Of a stretch of DNA of 64,000 nucleotides, positions 25,493 to 34,248 are shown in pieces (within the stretch, counting starts at the first letter, position 1; each line of letters opens with the position of its first letter). The position numbers and the translations under genes are program-made. Source of the DNA: an uncultured Eubacteriales bacterium (GTDB lineage: Bacteria; Bacillota; Clostridia; Oscillospirales; CAG-272); NCBI GenBank assembly GCA_934796165.1, contig CAKVOU010000009.1:24776-88775 (forward strand), read 5' to 3'. Under the pieces are notes generated by a model that was not told the DNA's origin, did no database searches, and saw only the letters and a list, made by a program, of their open reading frames with translations.

Positions 25493-26572
25493 TCAGGACT
25501 GCGGGAGCAGCATATCTCCGTCCTTCACCCAACCGAGTTTTCGGAACAGGAAATCAAACAACAGCGAGAGAATCGCGGGAAGAATGAAGCAAACCAGAAT
25601 CAAGCCGACCCATTCCAGTACACCGACCGTGCCCGGATAACCGTTGCTTTCATCCATCCAGCCGAGAATCATTCCGATGGGCCCGAGTAACCCGCAGGTT
25701 CCCATTCCGGAGTTGATTGCCACGCCGTACATCCGGAGATGGAAAACACAAACGCCAAGCGGTCCCGTGATCGCAGACGCAAGCGTCGGCGCCAGCCAGA
25801 TACGCGGATTTTTGATGATATTGGGCATCTGAAGCATACTGGTGCCGATGCCCTGGGACAACAGTCCGCCAAACCCGTTTTCGCGGAAGCTGATGACCGC
25901 AAATCCGACCATCTGAGCGCAACATCCGGCGACAGCCGCGGCACCGGCAATGGCAAGGCCTTCAGAGGAGCCGACCGCCGCCACACTTCCCGTCAGGACC
26001 AGTCCGGCACAGATCGCGGCACTGGAAATCGGTAACGTCAGGCACATACCGATGACGACGGAAATAATCAGTGCAGAGACCAGCGGCACCTGTAAGGAAG
26101 CCCAACCGATGAAGGTACTGATATACCCGACCGCGGTCCCGATGAGCGGCGCAAAGAAAACTGCCAGAAGTCCGCCCGCAAGAACCGTGACAAGAGGCGT
26201 TACGATAATGTCCACCTTTGTTTTTTTGGAAACCAGCATGCCGATCTCCGAGGCAATGATTGCAATGATGAGAACCGCGATGGGACCGCCCGCCTTGCCC
26301 ATTTCATTTGCGGCAAAACCGACCGCCGCCGAAGAGAACACCACAAGGGGATGTGCGCCGAGAGCATAGGCGATTGCAATACCCATGACCGCGCCGGATA
26401 CCTTCTGCGCATAAGTGCCGATCTTTGTGAGCACCGACAGTCCCGGAATCATCCCGAGCGCATTGAAGATTGTGCCGATCAGAAGCGATGCGAAAAGTCC
26501 GAGCGCCATTGCGCCCATCGCATCAATGAAGTAACGCTTCGCGTACTTCTTTACGGTTTCCTTGAATACCAT
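25493..26572 (-). CDS. PTS EIIC-like membrane transporter
   Basis: 359-residue polytopic protein. The N-terminal RYFIDAMGAMALGLFASLLI is typical of the stand-alone EIIC family (PTS_EIIC_2 type). About nine to ten membrane segments follow, with glycine-rich loops (SREN-like FRENGFGGLLSQGIGTSML). No EIIA or EIIB domain or gene lies nearby, so the substrate and phosphate donor are unknown. Start at 26572 has GGAGG seven bases upstream. It has its own promoter at 26604-26632. Confidence 0.82.
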   Translation of the reverse strand: MVFKETVKKYAKRYFIDAMGAMALGLFASLLIGTIFNALGMIPGLSVLTKIGTYAQKVSGAVMGIAIAYALGAHPLVVFSSAAVGFAANEMGKAGGPIAVLIIAIIASEIGMLVSKKTKVDIIVTPLVTVLAGGLLAVFFAPLIGTAVGYISTFIGWASLQVPLVSALIISVVIGMCLTLPISSAAICAGLVLTGSVAAVGSSEGLAIAGAAAVAGCCAQMVGFAVISFRENGFGGLLSQGIGTSMLQMPNIIKNPRIWLAPTLASAITGPLGVCVFHLRMYGVAINSGMGTCGLLGPIGMILGWMDESNGYPGTVGVLEWVGLILVCFILPAILSLLFDFLFRKLGWVKDGDMLLPQS

Positions 26573-26603
26573 GACAAAACCTCCGCTGTTGTTTATTAAA
26601 AAC

Positions 26604-26632
26604 AGTATATCATACGTCTGCGTGGATTGCAA
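26604..26632 (-). promoter_or_regulatory. Promoter of the EIIC-like gene
   Basis: Minus-strand TTGCAA (plus 26627-26632), 17 bases, TATACT (plus 26604-26609). Confidence 0.75.
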
Positions 26633-26860
26633 CGCTGATTATTGACAAGATTTCCGCCGTTCCCTGCCCGGTTTTATTCTTTTCCACGAAATTTCGCTTT
26701 TCATCAAGACCTATTCATAATCAAGTGCCGGAATAACCGGGATTCTGTGTCGGAATCACCGCCACAACCTCCCGCAAGAAACACTCCGCGTTCCGCGTAT
26801 GGCGTGCGAATTTTCCGTTTCCGGACCGGAACCACCGCGGCAAACCGTCAAAAATATCAA

Positions 26861-26894
26861 GGGGCGAACGCACGAAGCGTTCGCCCCTCTTTTT
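26861..26894. terminator. Strong hairpin downstream of the SASP gene
   Basis: GGGGCGAACGC at 26861-26871 pairs with GCGTTCGCCCC at 26877-26887. T residues follow on the plus strand (26889-26894) and a looser TTGATATTTTT on the minus strand. On the minus strand it would end the spore-protein transcript. The stretch 26633-26860 holds nothing else I can recognise. Confidence 0.7.
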
Positions 26895-26929
26895 TGCGGC
26901 ATCAGCCGCAATCATCTGTTTCGTTCAGA

Positions 26930-27127
26930 TTACTTCGTTTTGATGGAGTTCTCGTAGGACTCGATCATCTTCTTGACCATCTGACCGCCGACAGAACCAG
27001 CCTGACGTGCGGTAAGGTCACCGTTGTAACCCTGAGACAGGTTTACACCGACTTCGCCGGCAGCCTCCATCTTGAATCTCTCAAGAGCTGCCTTTGCTTC
27101 GGGAACAAGAGTCTTGTTGCTTGCCAT
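26930..27127 (-). CDS. Small acid-soluble spore protein, alpha/beta type
   Basis: 65-residue DNA-coating spore protein made in the forespore and degraded on germination. It carries the family core: LERFKMEAAGEVGVNL with the germination-protease-like site, and GDLTARQAGSVGGQMVKKM. GAGGAG lies eight bases before the ATG at 27127. A sigma-G promoter is expected, but I could not find a convincing one in the 156 bases upstream. Confidence 0.96.
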   Translation of the reverse strand: MASNKTLVPEAKAALERFKMEAAGEVGVNLSQGYNGDLTARQAGSVGGQMVKKMIESYENSIKTK

Positions 27128-27283
27128 TTGCGTTTCTCCTCTTCTGGGTCCATGCGGGCCCGGATGTGCGAATCTATATTCTTGAGCCCGCGGTTCCTCG
27201 TGAAGAAGTCTCGCGTTCTCTGTTACTATTGTTCGCAGCCGAAACGCATTTATGAATTCCAATTTTATGACAGAATGGTGAAC

Positions 27284-29227
27284 TCATTCAAGTTCAAACG
27301 CACCGGTGTAAAGCTGATAATAGGTTCCCTTCTTCGCAATCAGATCCTCATGACTTCCGCGTTCGATGATGCGTCCGTGATCAAGCACCATAATGACATC
27401 CGAATTCTTGACGGTAGAAAGTCTGTGCGCGATGACGAACACGGTTCTTCCCTCCATCAGCTTATCCATACCACGTTGTACAATCGCCTCGGTACGGGTA
27501 TCAATGGAAGAGGTCGCCTCATCCAGAATCATGACAGGCGGATCGGCAACTGCTGCACGGGCGATCGCGATAAGCTGTCTTTGGCCCTGCGAAAGGTTCG
27601 CACCGTTTCCGGTCAGAACGGTCTGATATCCGTTCGGCAGACGCGTGATGAAATCATCGGCACCGGCGAGCTTTGCGGCGGCGATACATTCGTCGTCGGT
27701 TGCGTCCAGTTTACCGTAGCGGATATTGTCCATCACCGTACCGGTAAACAGATTGGTATCCTGAAGCACGATGCCGAGAGAATGACGCAGATCTGCCTTT
27801 TTGATCTTATTGATATTGATTCCGTCATAGCGGATCTTGCCGTCGGCAATGTCATAGAAGCGGTTGATGAGGTTGGTAATGGTCGTCTTCCCCGCGCCGG
27901 TCGCGCCGACAAAAGCGACCTTCTGTCCAGGCTTTGCGTAAACGGATACATCATGCAGAATAATCCGCCCACCTTCCGAATATGCGAAATCCACATCCGT
28001 CAGACGGACGTCGCCGCGAAGGGGCGTGTAGGTCACGGAGCCGTCCGCCGAATGCGGATGCTTCCATGCCCACTGCCCGGTACGGTGGTCGGCCTCGTGA
28101 ACCGTTCCGTCGGGATCAATCACTGCGTTGACCAGAGTCACATAGCCGTCGTCCACCTCCGGCTTTTCGTCAAGCAATGCAAATACCCGTCCAGCGCCTG
28201 CCATACCCATGACCACCGCGTTGACTTCGTTTGACACCTGACTGACGTTACCGGAAAACTGCTTGGTCATATTGAGGAACGGCACCACAATACTGATGTC
28301 CACGAGCGCCATGCCGGAAAGGCTCAGGTTGGGCGCGCCGGAAAGCAACAGAATACTGCCCGTCATAGCGACCAGAACGTAGAGCACGTTGCCGATATTA
28401 TTGAGGATCGGCATCAGCATGTTGGCGTACTTGTTCGCTTTTCTGGAATCCTCAAAGAGTTCGTCGTTGATCTCGTCAAAGCCTTCTTCACTCTTCTTTT
28501 CGTGACAGAACACCTTAACGACCTTTTGCCCGTTCATCATTTCCTCGACATAGCCTTCCACCCGTCCGACGGAGATCTGCTGACGGACAAAATTCCCCGC
28601 GGAATGTCCGCCGACGGTTTTGGTCACAAACAGCATGACCGCAACGCCGCAGACCACAAGGACCGCAAGCCAGACGGAAAGATAGAGCATGATGAAGAAC
28701 ACCGAAAGCACGATCACCGTGGACTGAATCAGTACGGGTAGTGACTGGGACACCATCTGCCGGAGCGTGTCGATATCGTTGGTGTAGTAACTCATGATAT
28801 CGCCGTGCTTATGGGTATCGAAATACCGGATGGGCAGGTTCTGCATACCGTCAAACATCCGGCGGCGGAGCTTACAGAGAAAGCCCTGGGTGATATACGC
28901 CATCAGCTGGGTATAAGTGAGCGACGACAGGATCGCAAGCACATAGAAACTGCCGAGTTTTATGACAAGCGGGACAATCTCTCGGGATGCATTCGTCCAG
29001 TCTCCGCTTTTCATGTACACGGAAATCAGTTGAATCACCTGTTGCATGAAGAGAGCGGGAATGGAGCTGACAACCGCAGTGAACACAATACAGACAAGAG
29101 CGATCGGCATCAAAACCGGGTAGAAGCGGAACAGGGTCTTCAAAAGCCTTCCGATCGTACCGCGCTGTACCTTGGGAGCACCGGGCATCTGTCCGACGTC
29201 CGGATGATTTGCATTACGCTTCTTCAT
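27284..29227 (-). CDS. ABC exporter half-transporter, catalytically complete partner
   Basis: 647 residues: an N-terminal six-helix transmembrane domain (about residues 30-340) and a C-terminal ATPase. Walker A is GATGAGKTT. The signature is the non-canonical NLSQGQRQ. Walker B has catalytic glutamate in MILDEATSSID, and the H-loop is VIAHRLSTV. An insertion of about 35 residues between the membrane and ATPase domains is unusual (around AVIDPDGTVHEADHRTGQ). The start at 29227 has GGGAGGTG upstream and overlaps the partner's stop by 14 bases, so the two are co-translated and probably form a heterodimer exporting drugs, lipids or peptides. Confidence 0.93.
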   Translation of the reverse strand: MKKRNANHPDVGQMPGAPKVQRGTIGRLLKTLFRFYPVLMPIALVCIVFTAVVSSIPALFMQQVIQLISVYMKSGDWTNASREIVPLVIKLGSFYVLAILSSLTYTQLMAYITQGFLCKLRRRMFDGMQNLPIRYFDTHKHGDIMSYYTNDIDTLRQMVSQSLPVLIQSTVIVLSVFFIMLYLSVWLAVLVVCGVAVMLFVTKTVGGHSAGNFVRQQISVGRVEGYVEEMMNGQKVVKVFCHEKKSEEGFDEINDELFEDSRKANKYANMLMPILNNIGNVLYVLVAMTGSILLLSGAPNLSLSGMALVDISIVVPFLNMTKQFSGNVSQVSNEVNAVVMGMAGAGRVFALLDEKPEVDDGYVTLVNAVIDPDGTVHEADHRTGQWAWKHPHSADGSVTYTPLRGDVRLTDVDFAYSEGGRIILHDVSVYAKPGQKVAFVGATGAGKTTITNLINRFYDIADGKIRYDGININKIKKADLRHSLGIVLQDTNLFTGTVMDNIRYGKLDATDDECIAAAKLAGADDFITRLPNGYQTVLTGNGANLSQGQRQLIAIARAAVADPPVMILDEATSSIDTRTEAIVQRGMDKLMEGRTVFVIAHRLSTVKNSDVIMVLDHGRIIERGSHEDLIAKKGTYYQLYTGAFELE

Positions 29228-30962
29228 CGTCCGCACCTCCCTTGTTCTGAGATGTATAAACCTCGCGGTAGATCTCATTGGACGCAAGCAGTTCCTCGTG
29301 CGTCCCGATCGCGTCGATCCTGCCGCCGTTCAGGATGACAATCTTGTCCGCATCCTGTACAGAGGAAACGCGCTGCGCGATGATGATTTTCGTCGTATCC
29401 GGGATATACTCGCGGAATGCTTTACGGATGAGCGCGTCGGTTTTGGTGTCCACCGCGCTGGTGGAATCGTCAAGGATCAGGATCTTCGGCTTCTTCAGCA
29501 ATGCGCGCGCAATGCACAGCCGTTGCTTCTGACCGCCGGACACATTGGTGCCCCCCTGCTCGATCTTCGTATCATAGCCGTCCTTCTGCCCGCAAATGAA
29601 GTCGTGCGCCTGCGCCAGTTTGCAGGCTTCGATCAGTTCCTCGTCAGTTGCGTTCTCGTTGCCCCAGCGGAGATTGTCCTTGATCGTACCGGAAAACAGC
29701 TCGTTCTTCTGGAGAACGACCGCCACCTCGTTCCGAAGTACCTCCATGTCGTATTTGCGCACATCCACGCCGCCGACTCTGACCGTTCCCTCAGTTGCAT
29801 CGTACAGACGCGGGATCAGCTGGATAAGCGTGGATTTGGAGGAACCGGTCCCGCCGAGAATACCGATTGTCTCGCCGGAGCGGATATGCAGATTCACATC
29901 GGAAAGCGCGAAGCGTTCCGCGGACGCTGAATACTTGAAGCTGACATTGTCGAAATCGACCGCGCCGTTCTGCACCGAGCAGATCGGGTTCTCCGGGTTT
30001 GCAAGCGTAGGCTTTTCTTCAAGGACCTCCACGATACGTCGCGCGGATTCTGCGGACATTGTCAGGATGACGTAAATCATGGCAAGCATCATGAGAGAGT
30101 TCAAAATCATGAAGCCATAGGTCAGCATGGAAGAAAACTGCCCGACACCGAGCGCGGAACCGGAAGAAGAAATGATGATCTTGGAGCCGAGCAGGAGCAC
30201 AAAAATCATATTCGTATAAAGGCAAAATTGCATCAAGGGCGAGTTGCAGGCAACAATGCGTTCCGCTTTGGTGAAATCCTTACGGACATCCTCTGCCGCG
30301 GCGCCGAACTTTTTCTTTTCGTAGTCTTCTCTGACAAAAGACTTGACCACGCGCATTCCCTTGACATTTTCCTCAATCGACTCATTGATCCGGTCGTATT
30401 TCCGGAAAACGCGCCGGAACATCGGCATGGCACGTCTTGCAATCAGAATCAGCCCGAACAGAAGAACGGGAATGACCACCGCAAACATGATCGCCAGTCT
30501 TCCGCCCATAATAAATGCCATCACAAGCGAGAAAACAAACATAAGCGGGCTTCTGATCGCCGTCCGGATGAGCATCATGAATGCAAACTGCACATTGTTG
30601 ACGTCGGTGGTCATCCGGGTGACCAGAGACGAGGGGGAGAACTTATCAATATTTTCAAAAGAAAACTTCTGCACACAGTCAAAAAGGTCGTGGCGCACAT
30701 TGCGCGCAAACCCGCTGGAGGCAGTGGCACAGGTTGCGCCGGCAGACGCGCCGAAGGCAAGCGACACACACGCCATGAAGAACAGAACCACACTGTATCT
30801 GATCACAGTGGAAAGCTCGCAGCCGTTTTCAATCCCGGTAACAAGCCGGGCAATAAAAAAAGGAATCAGACATTCCATCACGACTTCCCCGATAATGAGA
30901 AGCGGCGTCAGAATCGTTTGTTTCCGATATTGCCGGATACATCCCATCAGTTTTTTTATCAA
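29214..30962 (-). CDS. ABC exporter half-transporter, degenerate-site partner (TTG start)
   Basis: 582 residues with a six-helix membrane domain and an ATPase domain. Walker A reads GGTGSSKST (Ser where the last Gly is usual). The signature NVSGGQKQR is near canonical. Walker B is ILILDDSTSAVD, with Asp replacing the catalytic Glu. Together with its partner's altered signature this is the pattern of heterodimeric exporters with one inactive site. The start TTG at 30962 is chosen because AAAGGAGG is eight bases upstream; the first ATG is five codons later. Confidence 0.92.
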   Translation of the reverse strand: MIKKLMGCIRQYRKQTILTPLLIIGEVVMECLIPFFIARLVTGIENGCELSTVIRYSVVLFFMACVSLAFGASAGATCATASSGFARNVRHDLFDCVQKFSFENIDKFSPSSLVTRMTTDVNNVQFAFMMLIRTAIRSPLMFVFSLVMAFIMGGRLAIMFAVVIPVLLFGLILIARRAMPMFRRVFRKYDRINESIEENVKGMRVVKSFVREDYEKKKFGAAAEDVRKDFTKAERIVACNSPLMQFCLYTNMIFVLLLGSKIIISSSGSALGVGQFSSMLTYGFMILNSLMMLAMIYVILTMSAESARRIVEVLEEKPTLANPENPICSVQNGAVDFDNVSFKYSASAERFALSDVNLHIRSGETIGILGGTGSSKSTLIQLIPRLYDATEGTVRVGGVDVRKYDMEVLRNEVAVVLQKNELFSGTIKDNLRWGNENATDEELIEACKLAQAHDFICGQKDGYDTKIEQGGTNVSGGQKQRLCIARALLKKPKILILDDSTSAVDTKTDALIRKAFREYIPDTTKIIIAQRVSSVQDADKIVILNGGRIDAIGTHEELLASNEIYREVYTSQNKGGADDEEA

Positions 30963-31022
30963 AATATCAACCTCCTTTGACACGTCAGAGTTATAGATTT
31001 TATATTTTGAAACGTATTCTTT

Positions 31023-31051
31023 ATTATACGTAGAAATCCCACCCTTGTCAA
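31023..31051 (-). promoter_or_regulatory. Promoter of the ABC exporter pair
   Basis: Minus-strand TTGACA (plus 31046-31051), 17 bases, TATAAT (plus 31023-31028): perfect consensus, about 60 bases upstream of the TTG start. Confidence 0.92.
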
Positions 31052-31104
31052 GCGCAAACTTCACCAAAATAAAGCGACCGCCAACAGACCTTTTGGGTAA
31101 AACT

Positions 31105-31135
31105 ATGACCGGTACACCCTTTCGTGACCGGTCAT
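31105..31135 (-). terminator. Terminator of the small membrane protein gene
   Basis: On the minus strand ATGACCGGTCAC pairs with GTGTACCGGTCAT, followed by AGTTTTAC. The hairpin overlaps the stop codon of the gene at 31132. Confidence 0.65.
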
Positions 31136-31647
31136 GATTCGCTGATATCCGATTTTGACTTTTTTCTCTTGCTCTCTGTCATCTTTTTCTTGATTTCGGC
31201 AAATTCCGTCCGCAGCACCTGAAGAGTTTTCTGATCCTTCGGGAAAATGATGCGCAAAAGGAAAATAGAAATCAGCACGGTAACGATTTTTTCCGGCGTG
31301 AACGGGAGCCAGAGCAACGCCGCATATCCACCGCCGATCGCCAGCATCCAGCCGATCCGGAAAACAGACCCGAACAGGATAAAGAGATAACACCATCCGT
31401 TGGTGATCATCCATGCAATCCCGAAGCAAATGAGCAGGTGCGGGTTCAGAAAGAACATCAGCCATTTTCTGATAAACGCAAGAACCCGCTCCCGCCGGCT
31501 CTTTTTTTGCCCTGTCTCCCCTTCATCCGACACCTTTGACGATGAATCTGCAAGCGAAGCAGCCTCGCGGTCCGTATCCGTTTTCTCCGCCCCGGCGGAC
31601 ATAAGATCTTCTCTGCGTTCTTCTGGCGATTCTGACGTCTGAAGCAT
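31132..31647 (-). CDS. Small membrane protein of unknown function
   Basis: 171 residues. A charged N-terminal cytoplasmic stretch (about 55 residues, rich in S, E, D and K) precedes three closely spaced hydrophobic segments (WLMFFLNPHLLICFGIAWMI; YLFILFGSVFRIGWMLAIGG; IVTVLISIFLLRIIF). A highly basic C-terminal tail follows (KKKMTESKRKKSKSD). I recognise no family. The ATG at 31647 has GGAGG eight bases upstream; a GTG three codons earlier is possible. Confidence 0.75.
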   Translation of the reverse strand: MLQTSESPEERREDLMSAGAEKTDTDREAASLADSSSKVSDEGETGQKKSRRERVLAFIRKWLMFFLNPHLLICFGIAWMITNGWCYLFILFGSVFRIGWMLAIGGGYAALLWLPFTPEKIVTVLISIFLLRIIFPKDQKTLQVLRTEFAEIKKKMTESKRKKSKSDISES

Positions 31648-31736
31648 ACCGTCCACCTCCGGAAAAGTACTCCGCCACTGCTAGCGGGAAACATACAGGA
31701 TACCACTCTGCCCGAACGGACCCAGCCTGTAATTTC

Positions 31737-31745
31737 ATTATAGCA
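31737..31745 (-). promoter_or_regulatory. Extended -10 promoter of the small membrane protein gene
   Basis: Minus-strand TGCTATAAT (plus 31737-31745), about 90 bases upstream of the ATG. The -35 region is poor, so the extended -10 is the main evidence. Confidence 0.55.
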
Positions 31746-31880
31746 CACTTCAACGGAAAAGGTACGGTTTTCCCAAAGTTTCAGAAAAATTCACACAGAA
31801 TTCAATACGCGGCGATTCCCCGGAATTATCGGGACAAAGGCGACCGTTCCCCCGGTGGGAAGCAACAAAAACTCCTTCGA

Positions 31881-32312
31881 TCATTCCCCGCAATGCGCGC
31901 AGGACGGATGCTCCGGGAACTGCGCCGGATCGTAGGCGATTCCGTGTTTATCGTAGTAATCCTTGAGCGCCGCCTTGATTGCCTCCTCGGCAAGCACCGA
32001 GCAGTGAATCTTGTGCGCAGGCAGTCCGTCGAGCGCCTCGGTGACCGCGCGATTGGTCAGCTTCAGCGCGTCAGCGATCGGCTTTCCCTTGATCATCTCG
32101 GTTGCCATGGAACTGGACGCGATTGCGGAGCCGCACCCGAAGGTCTCAAACTTCACATCGGAAATAATGTCGCCGTCAATCTTCAGGTAAATCTTCATAA
32201 TATCGCCGCAACGCGCGTTGCCGACCTCGCCGACCCCGTCCGCATTCTCGATTACTCCGACATTGCGCGGGTTCTTGAAATGATCCATTACTTTTTCACT
32301 GTATAATGCCAT
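31881..32312 (-). CDS. nifU: Fe-S cluster scaffold protein NifU/IscU
   Basis: 143 residues. The three scaffold cysteines are in NARCGDIMKIYL, FGCGSAIASSSMA and KIHCSVLAEEAI. The aspartate next to the first cysteine is kept. A C-terminal extension carries an extra CAHC pair (PSCAHCGE), a feature of Clostridial IscU-like proteins. Ten bases downstream of nifS in one operon. Confidence 0.95.
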   Translation of the reverse strand: MALYSEKVMDHFKNPRNVGVIENADGVGEVGNARCGDIMKIYLKIDGDIISDVKFETFGCGSAIASSSMATEMIKGKPIADALKLTNRAVTEALDGLPAHKIHCSVLAEEAIKAALKDYYDKHGIAYDPAQFPEHPSCAHCGE

Positions 32313-32322
32313 GATTCTATCC

Positions 32323-33513
32323 TCACTTCAACATAAACTGCTTTTTACCTTCAACCAGATCACGCCAGACGGGAGACATCCCGCGAAGGTGCTCCACCAC
32401 CTCCGGAACCGCGCGAAGAATCTGATCGACATCCTCATCGGTATTCTCCTCACAGAGCGTCAGGCGGAGAGAGCCGTGCGCGATTTCATGCGGTCTGCCG
32501 ATCGCGAGCAGTACGTGGCTCGGCTCGAGTGAACCGGACGTACACGCAGACCCGGAGGACGCGCAGACGCCCGCCATGTCCAGAAGCAGAAGCAGCGACT
32601 CGCCCTCAATCCCCTCAAAGCAGAAATTCACATTTCCGGGCAGGCGGCTATTCCTGTCACCATTGAGCACGCTGTGCGGAATCTTTGAAAGCCCTTCAAT
32701 GAGGCGGTCGCGAAGCGCCGTGACCTTGCGGGAATTTTCTTCCATATGGTCGGTCGCATCCTTGAGAGCCGCCGCCATACCGACAATTGCCGGAATATTT
32801 TCGGTGCCCGCGCGCTTGCCGCGTTCCTGCGCACCGCCTTCGATCAGCGTCACAAGCGGAATCCCGCGCTTCGCATACAGCACGCCGATTCCCTTGGGAC
32901 CGTGGAACTTGTGTGCGGACAGGGAGAGCATATCAATGTTTTCCTCTTTCACATTGATCGGCAGATGACCTGCTGCCTGCACCGCATCGGTATGGAAAAG
33001 AACTCCGCGCCCGCGGCAGACTGCCCCGATCTCGCGGATCGGCTGAATCGTGCCGATTTCATTGTTTGCGTACATCACGGTGACAAGGCAGGTGTCCTCG
33101 CGGATCGCCGCGGCGACTTCGTCCGCCGTGACGAGTCCGTTTTCATGAACATCCAGAAGCGTGACCTCAAAACCCTGCTTTTTCAGCTTGTCCAGCGTGT
33201 GCAGAACCGCATGATGTTCAAATGCGGTGGAAACGATGTGTTTCTTTCCTTTTTTCTCTCCCATCGCGGCGGCAGTGAGGATCGCCTGATTGTCCGCCTC
33301 GCTTCCGCCGGACGTAAAGATGATCTCCTTTGCATCACAGCCGAGACAGGCGGCGACCGTCTCTCTTGCACGCCACAGTGCTTCCGCCGCTTTCTGACCG
33401 ACGGAATGAAGGCTGGACGGGTTCCCGAAATTTTCCTGCATATAGGGCAGCATCGCGTCAAGCGCGACCTTGCTCATTTTTGTTGTTGCGGCGTTATCAG
33501 CATATACCTGCAT
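32323..33513 (-). CDS. nifS: Cysteine desulfurase NifS/IscS-like
   Basis: PLP enzyme that takes sulfur from cysteine for Fe-S cluster assembly, 396 residues. It begins QVYADNAATTKMS. The PLP lysine is in SLSAHKFHGPKGIGVLY, and the active cysteine lies on the CASSGSACTSGSLEPSHVL loop. The ATG at 33513 is taken because GGAGG is eight bases upstream; two TTG codons directly before it are less likely. It works with nifU, which follows. Confidence 0.96.
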   Translation of the reverse strand: MQVYADNAATTKMSKVALDAMLPYMQENFGNPSSLHSVGQKAAEALWRARETVAACLGCDAKEIIFTSGGSEADNQAILTAAAMGEKKGKKHIVSTAFEHHAVLHTLDKLKKQGFEVTLLDVHENGLVTADEVAAAIREDTCLVTVMYANNEIGTIQPIREIGAVCRGRGVLFHTDAVQAAGHLPINVKEENIDMLSLSAHKFHGPKGIGVLYAKRGIPLVTLIEGGAQERGKRAGTENIPAIVGMAAALKDATDHMEENSRKVTALRDRLIEGLSKIPHSVLNGDRNSRLPGNVNFCFEGIEGESLLLLLDMAGVCASSGSACTSGSLEPSHVLLAIGRPHEIAHGSLRLTLCEENTDEDVDQILRAVPEVVEHLRGMSPVWRDLVEGKKQFMLK

Positions 33514-33536
33514 CAACAATTCCTCCGATATACCTT

Positions 33537-33561
33537 ATTACCCACTTGGTTAGTTGGTAAT
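33537..33561 (-). promoter_or_regulatory. Rrf2/IscR-like operator at the nifS transcription start
   Basis: A 25-base imperfect palindrome with outer arms ATTACC and GGTAAT; 9 of 12 symmetric positions pair, including an inner ACT/AGT-type match. It starts four bases after the -10 box and covers the transcription start. Rrf2-family regulators of Fe-S genes bind sites of this length and style. No Rrf2 gene is in the window. Confidence 0.65.
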
Positions 33562-33564
33562 TAG

Positions 33565-33593
33565 ATTATAGCACCCTGTTAACGCTTTGTCAA
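33565..33593 (-). promoter_or_regulatory. Promoter of nifS-nifU
   Basis: Minus-strand TTGACA (plus 33588-33593), 17 bases, TATAAT (plus 33565-33570): perfect consensus. Confidence 0.93.
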
Positions 33594-33619
33594 GCATTTC
33601 CTCAAAAAAATCCGAAAGA

Positions 33620-33651
33620 GAAAGCCCGTCGCCGCTGGGCGACAGGCTTTC
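33620..33651 (-). terminator. Terminator of the Val T-box operon
   Basis: GAAAGCC-T-GTCGCC and GGCGAC-G-GGCTTTC pair on the minus strand around a short loop. The following sequence is only partly T-rich. It sits 58 bases after the gamma-subunit stop codon and before the nifS promoter. Confidence 0.75.
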
Positions 33652-33708
33652 CGAAAAAACAATGAAAACAGCAGTGTTATTTTACACTTTTCCGTTCTCT
33701 GTCAACCA

Positions 33709-34248
33709 TCATCCCTCATACCGGTATCCGGTTTCGATCGCCTTGAGGTTGACCTCAAGAAGATCCGCGTGCTTGGCGGAAACCACCTTGGACAGAGCCT
33801 CCCGGATATTTTCAAAGGAAACCATACCGGTCTCGCGGATCATCTTGCCGACCATGATCATGTTGGCAAGCGTGGGAATACCCGCCTCCTGTGCCATGCG
33901 GGTCGCCGGAATGTAAAAGGCAGTGACGTCCGTCCGCTTCACCTTGCGCTCGATCAGGGTGGAATCCACAAACAGCTGTGCGCCCGATTTTGCCGCTCCT
34001 TCGTATTTGTCAAGCGACGGCAGGTTCATCACCATCAGAACATCGGGGGCGGAAACGATCGGAGAACCGACGGGCGTATCGCTTAAAATCACACTGCAAT
34101 TCGCGGTTCCTCCGCGCATTTCCGGTCCGTAGGACGGAAGCCAGCTGAGCTGTCTGCCCTCCAGAAGTCCTTTGTATGCAATGAATTTCCCGGCAAACAG
34201 AACGCCCTGCCCGCCAAAGCCGGCAATCAGGATCTGTACGGTATTCAT
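33709..34248 (-). CDS. 2-oxoacid:ferredoxin oxidoreductase, gamma subunit
   Basis: 179 residues. The family start VQILIAGFGGQGVLFAGKFI and the blocks SYGPEMRGGTANCSVILSD and LANMIMVGKM are present. Part of the four-subunit type (delta ferredoxin, alpha, beta, gamma). Start at 34248 has GGAGG seven bases upstream and overlaps the beta-subunit stop by four bases. Last gene of the valine T-box operon. Confidence 0.93.
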   Translation of the reverse strand: MNTVQILIAGFGGQGVLFAGKFIAYKGLLEGRQLSWLPSYGPEMRGGTANCSVILSDTPVGSPIVSAPDVLMVMNLPSLDKYEGAAKSGAQLFVDSTLIERKVKRTDVTAFYIPATRMAQEAGIPTLANMIMVGKMIRETGMVSFENIREALSKVVSAKHADLLEVNLKAIETGYRYEG

